Shown here: positions 37,138 to 45,953 of the stretch, one piece after another | Layout of the letters: each line of letters begins with the position of its first letter | Position numbering within the stretch: position 1 is the stretch's first letter | Source of the DNA: an uncultured Clostridia bacterium | GTDB taxonomy: Bacteria > Bacillota > Clostridia > Lachnospirales > CAG-274 | Reading direction: 5' to 3' | NCBI GenBank assembly: GCA_944383305.1 | Contig: CALWOZ010000018.1 | Coordinates: forward strand, 1-48,618 | DNA length: 48,618 bases | Translations under genes and position numbers: made by a program | The notes under the pieces: generated by a model | Database searches by the model: none | What the model saw: the letters and a program-made list of their open reading frames with translations, nothing else | What the model was told of the DNA's origin: nothing

Positions 37138-37175
37138 ATAACTATTCGCTAAATGAAACTTTAGCGAATAGTTAT
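37138..37175. repeat. 16-bp perfect inverted repeat
   Basis: ATAACTATTCGCTAAA (37138-37153) and its exact complement TTTAGCGAATAGTTAT (37160-37175) flank TGAAAC. No T run follows on either strand. Confidence 0.85.
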
Positions 37176-37193
37176 GCACAAATAATGAAAAAT

Positions 37194-37227
37194 AAGGTTG
37201 TATATATTTAATTATATATACAACCTT
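37194..37227. terminator. Bidirectional terminator
   Basis: AAGGTTGTATATAT and ATATATACAACCTT form a 14-bp perfect stem around TTAATT. On the minus strand ATTTTT follows, so it can end the ATPase transcript. Confidence 0.8.
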
Positions 37228-37243
37228 TGATTTAGTATTTAGT

Positions 37244-37285
37244 ATTTATTGTTTATTATTTATTGTTTATTATTTATTATTTATT
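37244..37285. repeat. Heptamer repeat (RTTTATT) x6
   Basis: Six consecutive units of ATTTATT or GTTTATT. The array runs into the last codons of the ATPase (minus strand, Asn/Lys tail). Confidence 0.85.
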
Positions 37286-39850
37286 TTTATTTAATAATTC
37301 TTTTATTATTCTAGTTATTTGTATGATTAATGTTGGCATTAAAGATAAAAGTAAAATAGCTATAAAGTTATTTGTACTTAAAGGTTCAACCTCAAATAAA
37401 GTTTGTAACGGAGGCACAAATAATACTAAAATTAATAATATTAATCCAGTTAATATAGCATATATTATATATTTATTACTAAATAATCCTTGTTTTATAA
37501 TAGATTTTCTACTTCTAGAGTTAAAGCTATGCCATAATCTAGCTAAACATAATGTAGAAAAAGCCATTGTACTAGCTGTTGCATTATTAGTTTTTAAACC
37601 TATATAAAAAGCTATCATTGTAAATATAGCTATATTAATACCGTGTACAATAATTTCTTTGAAAAAATCTTTTGTTAATATGCTTTCATCTGCTTTTCGA
37701 GGTTTTTCTTTTATAATATCTTTTGTAGGACTATCCATACTTATAGCTATTGCTGGTAAGCTATCTGTTAAAAGATTTATAAATAGTAAATGTACTGCAC
37801 TAAAAGGTATTGGTAAAGCCATTATAGATGTGTATAAAACGGCTAATATACCAGATGTGTTACCAGATAATAAAAATTTAATAGAATTTTTTATATTAGC
37901 ATATATATTTCTACCATTAGCTACAGCTTTTATAATAGTAGCAAAATTATCATCTGTTAATATAACAGATGCAGCATCTTTAGATACATCTGTACCAGTT
38001 ATACCCATAGCTATACCAATATTAGCACTTTTTAAAGCTGGTGCGTCATTTACACCATCACCAGTCATAGCTACAATATTACCCTTTTCTTGCCAAAGAT
38101 TTACTATTCTTATTTTATGTTCAGGTGAAACTCTAGCATAAACAGATACTTTATTTAATATTTTACTAAGTTCTTCATTTGTCATATTGTCAAGTTCTGT
38201 ACCAGTTAAAGATATATCACCGTCTTTAAATATTCCGATTTGTTTAGCAATGGCTGTTGCAGTAACTTTATGGTCGCCAGTTATCATAACAGGTAATATA
38301 CCAGCCATATGACAATCTTTAACAGCTTGCATAGATTCTTCACGTGGAGGGTCTATCATAGAAATAAGCCCTACAAATGTTAAATTATATTCTTCATTTA
38401 AGTCTATTTCTATATTATTAAGTTGTTTTTGAGCGAAAGCTAAAACTCTTAATCCATTTTCACTCATTTTTTGATTAACATTTTTAATATTTTCTATGTC
38501 TTCACTTGTTATGTTACAAATTTGACCGTCTTTCATAATATGGTCAACTCTATCTAAAATAACATCTATTGCCCCTTTTGTAAGCATAATATAGTTATTA
38601 TCTAATTTATAAACTGTTGACATAAGTTTTCTATCAGAATCAAAAGGAATTTCAGAAAGTCTTTTATTTTCTTGAATAATTTTATTATAATCTAAGCCAT
38701 TTTTTATATAGCTTTCTACAAGGCTTGTTTCAGTTGGGTCTCCAGTAGCTTTATCATTTAATATATAAGAATCATTACATAAAACACTTATTTCTAAAAG
38801 ACGTTTTCTACTAGCCTCACCTATAAAATATTCTTCTTGAACAGTCATTTTATTTTGAGTTAATGTACCAGTTTTGTCTGAACATATAACAGATACACAT
38901 CCAAGTCCTTCTACTGCACTTAAATTTTTAATTATAGCATTTTGTTTAGCCATTTTAGTAGTACCAATAGCTAAAGCGATAGTTACTATTGAAGATAAAG
39001 CTTCAGGTATAGCAGCAACAGCTAGAGATACAGCGAACATTAAAGAATCTAACATAGGCATTTTTCTGTATATACTAAGTGCGAAAACTACTAAACATAT
39101 ACCTATTATAATAATAGAGAGTTTTTTACTAAAATTATCTAAACTAACTTGTAAAGGAGTTTTTTTATTTTTAGTAAGATTCATTAAAGTAGCTATTTTA
39201 CCTATTTCTGTTTGCATACCAGTACTAGTTACTAATGCTATGGCTCTACCATAAGTTACTAAAGAAGATGAAAATACCATATTTTTTCTATCGCCTAATG
39301 CAATATTTTCATTATCTATTTTTTCTGTAAATTTATCTACAGCTTCAGACTCACCAGTTAGAGCACTTTCATTTACTTGTAAAGAAAAGCTTTCTACAAT
39401 TCTTGCATCAGCAGGAACTACATCACCAGCTTCAAGAACTATTATATCACCAACAACTAAGTCTTTAGCTAATATTTCTTCTCTGTTGCCATTTCTTATA
39501 ACTTTGGCTACTGGTGCATACATACTTTTTAAACTTTTTAGAGATTGTTCTGCTTTAAAGTATTGTACAGTACCTATTATAGCATTTAGTATTATTACAC
39601 AAAATATTACAACACTACTTTCTACATTTCCAGTAATCATAGATATAATACCAGCTATGATTAAAATTATAATAAGTAAGTCTTCAAATTGAGATAAAAA
39701 TACCATAAGAGGACTTTTCCTTTTTTCTTCTTGTAATATGTTATATCCATATTTTTCATACCTTTTAGGTAAATCCTCAGTATTTAAACCTTCTTTTTTA
39801 GAATTCAATTCTAAAAAAGATTCTTCTACACTTTTATTGTAAAAGTTCAT
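37277..39850 (-). CDS. Ca/Mn-type P-type ATPase (PMR1/SERCA-like)
   Basis: P2-type cation pump, 857 residues. N-terminal domain, then DVVPADARIVES and LTGESEAVDK (actuator), TM4 site AAIPEALSSIVTIALAIG, phosphorylation motif CSDKTGTLTQNKM, MTGDGVNDAPALKSANIGIAMG and TM6 site NLLTDSLPAIAISMD. Annotators would call it a calcium pump, but the yybP-ykoY-like leader at 39953-40026 points to manganese, as with known Mn-exporting ATPases under that riboswitch. AAGAAAGGA precedes the ATG. The 3' end merges with a heptamer repeat. Single-gene unit. Confidence 0.94.
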   Translation of the reverse strand: MNFYNKSVEESFLELNSKKEGLNTEDLPKRYEKYGYNILQEEKRKSPLMVFLSQFEDLLIIILIIAGIISMITGNVESSVVIFCVIILNAIIGTVQYFKAEQSLKSLKSMYAPVAKVIRNGNREEILAKDLVVGDIIVLEAGDVVPADARIVESFSLQVNESALTGESEAVDKFTEKIDNENIALGDRKNMVFSSSLVTYGRAIALVTSTGMQTEIGKIATLMNLTKNKKTPLQVSLDNFSKKLSIIIIGICLVVFALSIYRKMPMLDSLMFAVSLAVAAIPEALSSIVTIALAIGTTKMAKQNAIIKNLSAVEGLGCVSVICSDKTGTLTQNKMTVQEEYFIGEASRKRLLEISVLCNDSYILNDKATGDPTETSLVESYIKNGLDYNKIIQENKRLSEIPFDSDRKLMSTVYKLDNNYIMLTKGAIDVILDRVDHIMKDGQICNITSEDIENIKNVNQKMSENGLRVLAFAQKQLNNIEIDLNEEYNLTFVGLISMIDPPREESMQAVKDCHMAGILPVMITGDHKVTATAIAKQIGIFKDGDISLTGTELDNMTNEELSKILNKVSVYARVSPEHKIRIVNLWQEKGNIVAMTGDGVNDAPALKSANIGIAMGITGTDVSKDAASVILTDDNFATIIKAVANGRNIYANIKNSIKFLLSGNTSGILAVLYTSIMALPIPFSAVHLLFINLLTDSLPAIAISMDSPTKDIIKEKPRKADESILTKDFFKEIIVHGINIAIFTMIAFYIGLKTNNATASTMAFSTLCLARLWHSFNSRSRKSIIKQGLFSNKYIIYAILTGLILLILVLFVPPLQTLFEVEPLSTNNFIAILLLSLMPTLIIQITRIIKELLNKNK

Positions 39851-39900
39851 AAAGTTTCATCCTTTCTTTCATTATAAATTTTAATGTTTAGTAAAAGCCT

Positions 39901-39950
39901 CAAAAATAGCAAGACCCTTACCAAAATGATTTGATAAAAGTCTTGCTATT
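39901..39950 (-). terminator. Riboswitch expression-platform terminator
   Basis: Minus strand AATAGCAAGAC (39950-39940) pairs with GTCTTGCTATT (39915-39905) and is followed by TTTTT. It lies between the aptamer and the ATPase, about 50 bases before the start codon. Confidence 0.8.
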
Positions 39951-39952
39951 TA

Positions 39953-40026
39953 AAGTAAATGCGAGTTAAAAAACTGTAATGACGCAAGTACTACAAGATA
40001 AATCTTGCAAGCTACTCCCTTTTTTC
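39953..40026 (-). promoter_or_regulatory. yybP-ykoY-like manganese riboswitch aptamer
   Basis: Minus strand shows the two conserved loops of the class: AGGGAGTAGC (40020-40011) and GCGTCATTACAG (39985-39974), separated by a short hairpin CAAGA-TTTA-TCTTG (40007-39994). Family consensus is GGGGAGUAGC and (G/C)GUCAU(U/C)A. In characterised members Mn2+ binds where these loops dock and turns the gene on. The terminator follows as expression platform. Confidence 0.85.
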
Positions 40027-40035
40027 AATGGAATA

Positions 40036-40064
40036 AATATACCATAAAAAACAATATATGTCAA
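40036..40064 (-). promoter_or_regulatory. Promoter of the riboswitch-ATPase transcript
   Basis: Minus strand TTGACA (40064-40059), 17-base spacer, TATATT (40041-40036), starting transcription just before the aptamer. Confidence 0.82.
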
Positions 40065-40080
40065 GGATTAAATTACTATT

Positions 40081-42189
40081 TTAAATTTTCATAGTTAAAG
40101 CTATTCTTTTTTTATCAATATCAACAGATAGTATTTTAACATCTATAATATCAGATACACTAACTATTTCTAAGGGGTGTTTAATAAATTTATCAGTCAT
40201 TTCAGATATGTGTACAAGTCCATCTTGATGAACACCAATATCAACAAAAGCACCAAAATCTATAACATTTCTTACAGTTCCTTTTAATATCATACCTTCT
40301 TGTAAATCTTCCATAGTTAAAATATCACTTCTAAGTATAGGTTCAGGCATTTCATCTCGAGGGTCTCTTCCGGGCTTTTCCAATTCTTTTATAATGTCTA
40401 TTAAAGTTGGTTCACCAACATTAAGTTCTGTTGCGATTTTAGGAATATCTATATTTTGGCTAATTTTACTGCCTATATTATTAATATCTATATTTAGCTT
40501 TTCAATAAGTTTTTTAGCCACCTCATAACTTTCTGGGTGTACAGAAGTATTATCAAGTATTTGGTCTCCATCGGTTATTCTTAAAAATCCAGCACACTGT
40601 AAAAAGGCTTTTGGACCTAACTTATTAACTTTTAAAAGTTCTTTTCTATTTTTAAATTTACCATTTTCTTCTCTATATTTAATAATATTTTTAGCAACAC
40701 TTGAAGATATACCAGCTATATAAGATAATAAAGATGCAGAAGCTGTATTTAAGTCTACACCAACATTATTAACACAACTTTCAACAACCCCTTCTAACAT
40801 TTCAGATAGCCTTTTTTGATTTATATCGTGTTGGTATTGCCCTACTCCTATGCTTTTAGGGTCTATTTTTACAAGTTCTGCTAATGGGTCTTGAAGTCTT
40901 CTTCCGATACTAACAGCGCTTCTAAGTGCAACATCAAAATCAGGGAATTCTTCAGATCCTAATTTTGACGCAGAATATACAGAAGCACCAGCTTCATTTA
41001 CTATAATATAAAATAAAGGAATATTTAATTCTTTTATTAAATCTACAACAAATAATTCACTTTCACGTGAGGCAGTTCCGTTTCCAATAGCTATAATTTC
41101 AACACCATATTTTTTAATATATTCTGTTAATAACTTTTTAGCCTCATCTATTTTAGGCTTAGAACCAGTTGTAGCATATATTACACCAGTTTGTAAAACT
41201 TTACCTATACCGTCTATAACAGCTATTTTACAACCAGTTCTAAATCCAGGGTCTATTGCTAGAACTACTTTGTCTTTTATAGGAGGTTGCATTAATAATT
41301 GTTTTAAATTTTCTCCAAATACTTTAATAGCCCCTTCTTCAGATTTTTCTGTCAAATAATTTCTTATTTCTCTTTCTATTGAAGGAGCAATAAGCCTTTT
41401 ATAACTATCTTCTATTGTTTCAATAATATATTTACTATCTTCTTTTAATATTTTTGATTGTAATATTTTTAAAATATCGTCTAAAGGTTCTTCTATTTTT
41501 ACATTTAAAAATCCTTCTTTTTCACCTCTATTAATAGCTAAAACTCTATGTTCTGCTATTTTACTTACAGGTTCAGAAAAGTCATAATACATATCATATA
41601 CAGAGTTTTCTTCCTTATTAGCTTTTGTTACAATAATCCCCTTTTTAAAGAATTCTTTTCTTATTATAGTCCTATAAGAAGCATTATCGGATATAATTTC
41701 AGCGATAATATCTTTAGCCCCATTTATAGCATCTTCTATTGTTTCAACATTTTCATTAATAAAATCTTTAGCTATTTCTTCTATGTTATCGTTTTTATTT
41801 TGTTCTAAAATAATATTGGCTAATGGTTCTAAACCTAATTCTTTAGCTATTGTTGCTCTAGTTCTTCTTTTAGGTCTAAATGGTCTGTATATATCTTCTA
41901 TTTCTGTCATAGTGCTAGCTTTGTCTATTGATAATATTATATCTTCTGTTAAAAGCCCTTGTTCCTCTATAAGTTTTTTTGTCTGTTCTTTTTTTTCTTC
42001 TAAATTTCTAAGATAGTTTAATCTATCAAATATTTCTCTTAAAACTTGGTCATCTAATGCACCAGTCATTTCTTTTCTGTATCTAGCTATAAATGGAATA
42101 GTATTACCCTCATCTATTAAATTTATTACATTTTCTAGATAAGATTTTTTTACTCCAAATTGTTGTTGTAAACTATCTAATATGTTCAT
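40081..42189 (-). CDS. tex: Tex family RNA-binding protein
   Basis: 702 residues, full length. Order: N-terminal helical Tex domain (IPFIARYRKEMTGALDD), YqgF-like nuclease fold (VVLAIDPGFRTGCKIAVID, AIGNGTASRESE), helix-hairpin-helix repeats (IAGISSSVAKNIIKYREENG, NKLGPKAFLQCAGFLRI) and a C-terminal S1 domain (GTVRNVIDFGAFVDIGVHQD). Acts in transcription or RNA metabolism. Its ATG overlaps the phosphoesterase stop by four bases. Confidence 0.96.
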   Translation of the reverse strand: MNILDSLQQQFGVKKSYLENVINLIDEGNTIPFIARYRKEMTGALDDQVLREIFDRLNYLRNLEEKKEQTKKLIEEQGLLTEDIILSIDKASTMTEIEDIYRPFRPKRRTRATIAKELGLEPLANIILEQNKNDNIEEIAKDFINENVETIEDAINGAKDIIAEIISDNASYRTIIRKEFFKKGIIVTKANKEENSVYDMYYDFSEPVSKIAEHRVLAINRGEKEGFLNVKIEEPLDDILKILQSKILKEDSKYIIETIEDSYKRLIAPSIEREIRNYLTEKSEEGAIKVFGENLKQLLMQPPIKDKVVLAIDPGFRTGCKIAVIDGIGKVLQTGVIYATTGSKPKIDEAKKLLTEYIKKYGVEIIAIGNGTASRESELFVVDLIKELNIPLFYIIVNEAGASVYSASKLGSEEFPDFDVALRSAVSIGRRLQDPLAELVKIDPKSIGVGQYQHDINQKRLSEMLEGVVESCVNNVGVDLNTASASLLSYIAGISSSVAKNIIKYREENGKFKNRKELLKVNKLGPKAFLQCAGFLRITDGDQILDNTSVHPESYEVAKKLIEKLNIDINNIGSKISQNIDIPKIATELNVGEPTLIDIIKELEKPGRDPRDEMPEPILRSDILTMEDLQEGMILKGTVRNVIDFGAFVDIGVHQDGLVHISEMTDKFIKHPLEIVSVSDIIDVKILSVDIDKKRIALTMKI

Positions 42190-42704
42190 TTGTGTACCAC
42201 CTTGTTTTCTATTTCTTTTATACCATCTTCAAATATACCATAAAATTTATAATTTATTTCGTCTAAAAAATCTATTATAACAAATGTACAAACACTAGAC
42301 CCTCGAGGAAAAGATATACTCCCAGGATTTAGTATTAAAAAATCATCTTCATAAAAAGCAGAAGGTTTATGAGTATGTCCATATAATCCTATATTTATCC
42401 CTATTTCACATAATTTATAATATAATCTATCTATACCAAAATATACATTATATTCGTGTCCGTGAGTTAAAAAGATTTTGTGACCATTAATATCTACTAT
42501 CTCTTCATTAGGAATGTCAGTAAAGTCATTGTTTCCAGCCACTTGAATAAATATTTTATCTTTAAAAATTTTTTTAATTTTTTCTAAGTCTTCTACATAA
42601 TCTCCTAAATGTATTATAGCTAAAATTTCATTTTTAAATTTTTCTATTGCATTTTGCATATTTTTTATATTTCCGTGACTATCGCTAAATATGATTACTT
42701 TCAT
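42186..42704 (-). CDS. YfcE/MJ0936-type metallophosphoesterase
   Basis: 172 residues. Calcineurin-like motifs: IIFSDSHGN, IIHLGDYVED, VAGNNDF, FLTHGHEYNV and LYGHTHKP, all metal ligands present. Likely hydrolyses phosphodiesters or small phosphomonoesters; substrate unknown. Four bases after rdgB and overlapping tex, so an rdgB-yfcE-tex operon. Confidence 0.93.
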   Translation of the reverse strand: MKVIIFSDSHGNIKNMQNAIEKFKNEILAIIHLGDYVEDLEKIKKIFKDKIFIQVAGNNDFTDIPNEEIVDINGHKIFLTHGHEYNVYFGIDRLYYKLCEIGINIGLYGHTHKPSAFYEDDFLILNPGSISFPRGSSVCTFVIIDFLDEINYKFYGIFEDGIKEIENKVVHK

Positions 42705-42708
42705 AATT

Positions 42709-43299
42709 TCACACCATTTTTTCTAGTATTTTTTTCATTTCATATAATGCTTTGCCTCGATGACTTATTTTGTTTTTTTCTTCAAGAGATAATTGGGCTA
42801 CTGTACTTTTTAACTCAGGAATATAAAATATAGGGTCATATCCAAAGCCGTTTTCCCCTTTTATTTCATATCCAATAATCCCTTCTACTGTTCCACGTGT
42901 AGTTATAGGTTGTTTTTGTGGCATAGCCAAAGCTATAACACTTACAAATCTAGCGCTTCTTTTTTCTTCTTCTACACCATTTAAAATTTCTAATATTTTT
43001 TTATTTTTTATACTATAAGGTGTTTCTTCTCCCATATACCTTGCTGAATAAACTCCTGGTTCACCATTAAGATAGTCTATTTCAAGTCCAGAGTCATCTG
43101 CTAAAACAATTTTATTAGTAATATTTGATATTTCGGTAGCCTTTTTTATGGCATTTTCTTCAAAAGTTTTACCATCTTCTATAATATCAATATTTATTCC
43201 TATTTCTTCCATAGACTTAACTAAAAAATCTTTACCTAAAATAGCTTGTATTTCTTTAATTTTACCTTTATTTTTGGTAGCAAAAATAATTTCTTTCAT
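42709..43299 (-). CDS. rdgB: XTP/dITP diphosphatase
   Basis: House-cleaning enzyme removing dITP, XTP and dHAPTP-like bases; HAM1/RdgB family, 196 residues. Signatures: IIFATKNKGKIKEIQAIL, LADDSGLEIDYLNGEPGVYSARY, GENGFGYDPIFYIPE and KNKISHRGKAL. AAGGAG precedes the ATG. Confidence 0.96.
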   Translation of the reverse strand: MKEIIFATKNKGKIKEIQAILGKDFLVKSMEEIGINIDIIEDGKTFEENAIKKATEISNITNKIVLADDSGLEIDYLNGEPGVYSARYMGEETPYSIKNKKILEILNGVEEEKRSARFVSVIALAMPQKQPITTRGTVEGIIGYEIKGENGFGYDPIFYIPELKSTVAQLSLEEKNKISHRGKALYEMKKILEKMV

Positions 43300-43377
43300 A
43301 AGTATAATACTCCTTAAATATTATTTATAAAAAATATTATACTTATTTTATAATAATTTTATATACTAGTCAATAAA

Positions 43378-43887
43378 TTACTTTTTACTTTCTTTTAAAA
43401 CAATATTTTGATTATAATCCATAATTTCTAAATCTTCTCTTGTATATTTAAAAACTAAGTTACCCTCTGGCAAAACTTTAAAATTACCATCTATTAAAAA
43501 TGTTACACTTTGTATATTTTCAAATTGAAAACAGGTATGTAAAATTTGTCTTATAAGATTTGTTTCATAATGATTTCCACCATAGTTTTCTATATTATTG
43601 TTAAAATTAATAAATAAATCTTTGTTTATTAATTTTACATTTAAAACTTTAGTTCCGTTAGGTATATAATTAAAATTTTTTTGGCTATTGTATAAAAATG
43701 TTTCTAAAACAAGTTTTATTTTATATTCGTCCATAAAATCTCCTAAAATAATATATTCATCAAATATTAAATTTTCTTCAAAATTATTTTCTAAATAATA
43801 AATTTTACAAAGTTCTTGTCCTTTTACTAACAAACTATTATTAAATATATATGATAAAATTATTAATATAGCACAACTTTTTTTCAT
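43378..43887 (-). CDS. GerMN-domain exported protein
   Basis: 169 residues. Signal peptide-like start (KKSCAILIILSYIFNNSLLV); no clear lipobox Cys. The body matches one GerMN domain: IPNGTKVLNVKLINKDLFINF, GGNHYETNLIRQILHT, and IQSVTFLIDGN. GerM in B. subtilis has two such domains and supports spore assembly/germination; a role at the envelope is inferred. Separate from rdgB by about 80 bases. Confidence 0.8.
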   Translation of the reverse strand: MKKSCAILIILSYIFNNSLLVKGQELCKIYYLENNFEENLIFDEYIILGDFMDEYKIKLVLETFLYNSQKNFNYIPNGTKVLNVKLINKDLFINFNNNIENYGGNHYETNLIRQILHTCFQFENIQSVTFLIDGNFKVLPEGNLVFKYTREDLEIMDYNQNIVLKESKK

Positions 43888-44304
43888 TTTAAAATCACCT
43901 CATAATTATTGTATTTTATTAAATAGTAGTATTCAATATATTTTAAATACAAAATTATTGGTAAAATATATAATATGACTTATAATATTACATTATTCTA
44001 AAAAAATTAGGTCGCTAAAATAATGAATATAAATAATGAAAAATAGGTATTTATAAATATTTTTTAAATTCATCATTTTATACATAATTTATGTAATAAA
44101 GTATAGTAAAATATTAATATTTAAAATAAAAAAATATTATAATTATACACTTTTTAAATACAATTGTTTAATATGTAAATATAATAAATAAAAATTTTGT
44201 ATAATATTTTTATTATATAATTGTGCATAAATTTTTAATTATGGAAATGATTAAAAATTTATTATATAATGGTTAATATTAAAAATAATATAGGAGGAGA
44301 AACT
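43888..44304. other. Divergent intergenic region
   Basis: 417 AT-rich bases between the GerMN gene (minus) and the DUF969 gene (plus). The one notable structure is a 13-bp perfect inverted repeat ATAAATTTTTAAT/ATTAAAAATTTAT (44227-44262) directly before a TATAAT at 44265-44270. No open frame. Confidence 0.6.
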
Positions 44305-44985
44305 ATGGAACTTATAAAACTTTTAGGAATTTTAATTATAATTATAGGATTTGCCCTAAAAAAAGATGCTATATTAATTATTGTTTGTTCTGCTATTGTT
44401 ACAGCATTAGTTGGAGGACTTGGAATAAATGGTCTTTTGGAAGTATTAGGTAGCAGTTTTATAAAAAATAGAAATATAGCTATATTTATTATAATAATAC
44501 TTGTTACAGCAACTTTAGAAAGAAATGGATTAAAAGAAGTAGCTAAAAAATTAATAAGTAAATTTAAAAATGTATCTACAGGAGCTATAATTGGTATATA
44601 TACTGTTATGAGAGGTATATTTTCAGCACTTAACATATCTTTTGGTGGTGTTGCTGGATTTGTTAAACCAATTATATTACCTATGGCTATAGGTTCGGTA
44701 GAAACTAAAGTTAAAGATACAAATGAAAAACATATAGAAGAAATTAAAGGTATGTGCTCGTCTGCTGAAAATGTTGGGAACTTTTTTTGTAATGTAATAT
44801 TTATAGGAAGTCCAGGAGCATTACTTGTTCAAAGTACATTAAATGATTTAGGCTATGAAGCTTCATTAATAGATTTAGCCAAAGTTGAGATACCAGTTGC
44901 TTTAGTATCATTAGTTTTAGCAGTTTTATATTATTATTTTAAAGATAAAATGCTTTATAAAAAATATTATTTAGATAAAAAGTAG
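44305..44985 (+). CDS. 5-oxoproline transporter subunit, DUF969 family
   Basis: 226 residues, about five or six membrane spans; recognisable stretches NRNIAIFIIIILVTATLERNGLKEVAK and ALNISFGGVAGFVKPIILPM. ATG at 44305 with AGGAGGA; a frame-extending ATG at 44269 lies before that site. Eight bases from the DUF979 partner, with pyroglutamyl peptidase following, the usual three-gene set. Confidence 0.88.
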   Translation: MELIKLLGILIIIIGFALKKDAILIIVCSAIVTALVGGLGINGLLEVLGSSFIKNRNIAIFIIIILVTATLERNGLKEVAKKLISKFKNVSTGAIIGIYTVMRGIFSALNISFGGVAGFVKPIILPMAIGSVETKVKDTNEKHIEEIKGMCSSAENVGNFFCNVIFIGSPGALLVQSTLNDLGYEASLIDLAKVEIPVALVSLVLAVLYYYFKDKMLYKKYYLDKK

Positions 44986-44993
44986 GTGAAAAA

Positions 44994-45935
44994 ATGGAAT
45001 TTTTTATAAATCCTGATATATCATTATCAGATAAGTTATTAGAAGTATTATATATGTTTATGGGATTAATTTGTATATATACGGGAATAAAAAATATAAG
45101 AGATAAAACAAATAAAAATAGAATAGGTACTGGTATTTTTTGGGGATTATTAGGTGTTGTTTTAGGTTTTGGAAATTGGATACCAGATAAAGTTAATGGT
45201 GCTTTAATTATATTATTAACACTACCGGCTATATTAAAAAAGGTTGGAACTGGAGAAAAGAAACCTATATCACAAGAAAAAATACAAATGTTTGCAGATA
45301 AGATAGGAATTAAATTATTTTTACCTGCTCTATCTATGGGTATATTTGCTATTATATTTGCCCTTACGGACTTTGGAGCCCTTATAGGTATAGGTGTAGG
45401 TGTTATAGTTGGAGTTATATTATTAATGTTTTATTCAAAAGAAAATACTTTAAAAGTATTTTTTAATGAAGCATCAGATACGCTTACTATATTAGGACCA
45501 TTAAGCTTAATGCCTATACTTTTGGCTAGTCTTGGGGCTATATTTGAAAAGGCTGGAGTAGGACAAGTTATATCAAGCTTAGTATCTTATATTGTACCAG
45601 AGGGTAATGTTACAGTTGGTATAATAGTCTTTGCTTTAGGTATGGTTTTATTTACAATGATTATGGGAAATGCCTTTGCTGCTATAACTGTTATGCTTGT
45701 TGGTGTTGCACAACCGTTCATTTTACAATACGGTGCAAATCCAATTATTATAGGTATGATAGGACTAACAGCAGGATATTGTGGTACACTATTAACACCT
45801 ATGGCAGCAAACTTTAATGTATTACCAGTTGCAATGCTTGATATGAAAGATAGATTTGGTGTTATTAAAAATCAAATTTTACTTTCAATATGTTTATTAA
45901 TTTTTCAAATTATTTATATGATAATTTTCAGTTAA
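44994..45935 (+). CDS. 5-oxoproline transporter subunit, DUF979 family
   Basis: 313 residues, about eight to ten spans. Family stretches: MGLICIYTGIKNIRDKTNK, TGIFWGLLGVVLGFGNWIPD, and MIMGNAFAAITVMLVGVAQPF. AGGTGA precedes the ATG. Expected to work with the DUF969 protein to import 5-oxoproline or pyroglutamyl peptides. Confidence 0.9.
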   Translation: MEFFINPDISLSDKLLEVLYMFMGLICIYTGIKNIRDKTNKNRIGTGIFWGLLGVVLGFGNWIPDKVNGALIILLTLPAILKKVGTGEKKPISQEKIQMFADKIGIKLFLPALSMGIFAIIFALTDFGALIGIGVGVIVGVILLMFYSKENTLKVFFNEASDTLTILGPLSLMPILLASLGAIFEKAGVGQVISSLVSYIVPEGNVTVGIIVFALGMVLFTMIMGNAFAAITVMLVGVAQPFILQYGANPIIIGMIGLTAGYCGTLLTPMAANFNVLPVAMLDMKDRFGVIKNQILLSICLLIFQIIYMIIFS

Positions 45936-45953
45936 TTTTAAGGAGGTTATATT

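Larger units (their letters stand above)
36902..37276. other. Intergenic region rich in inverted repeats
   Basis: Between convergent genes. Holds the RiPP terminator (37024), a 16-bp perfect inverted repeat (37138), a bidirectional terminator (37194) and a heptamer repeat (37244). No gene seen. Confidence 0.75.

Noticed and set aside
37659-38141. Plus-strand open frame of 160 codons
   Set aside because: Antisense shadow of the Ca/Mn ATPase, with no ribosome site.
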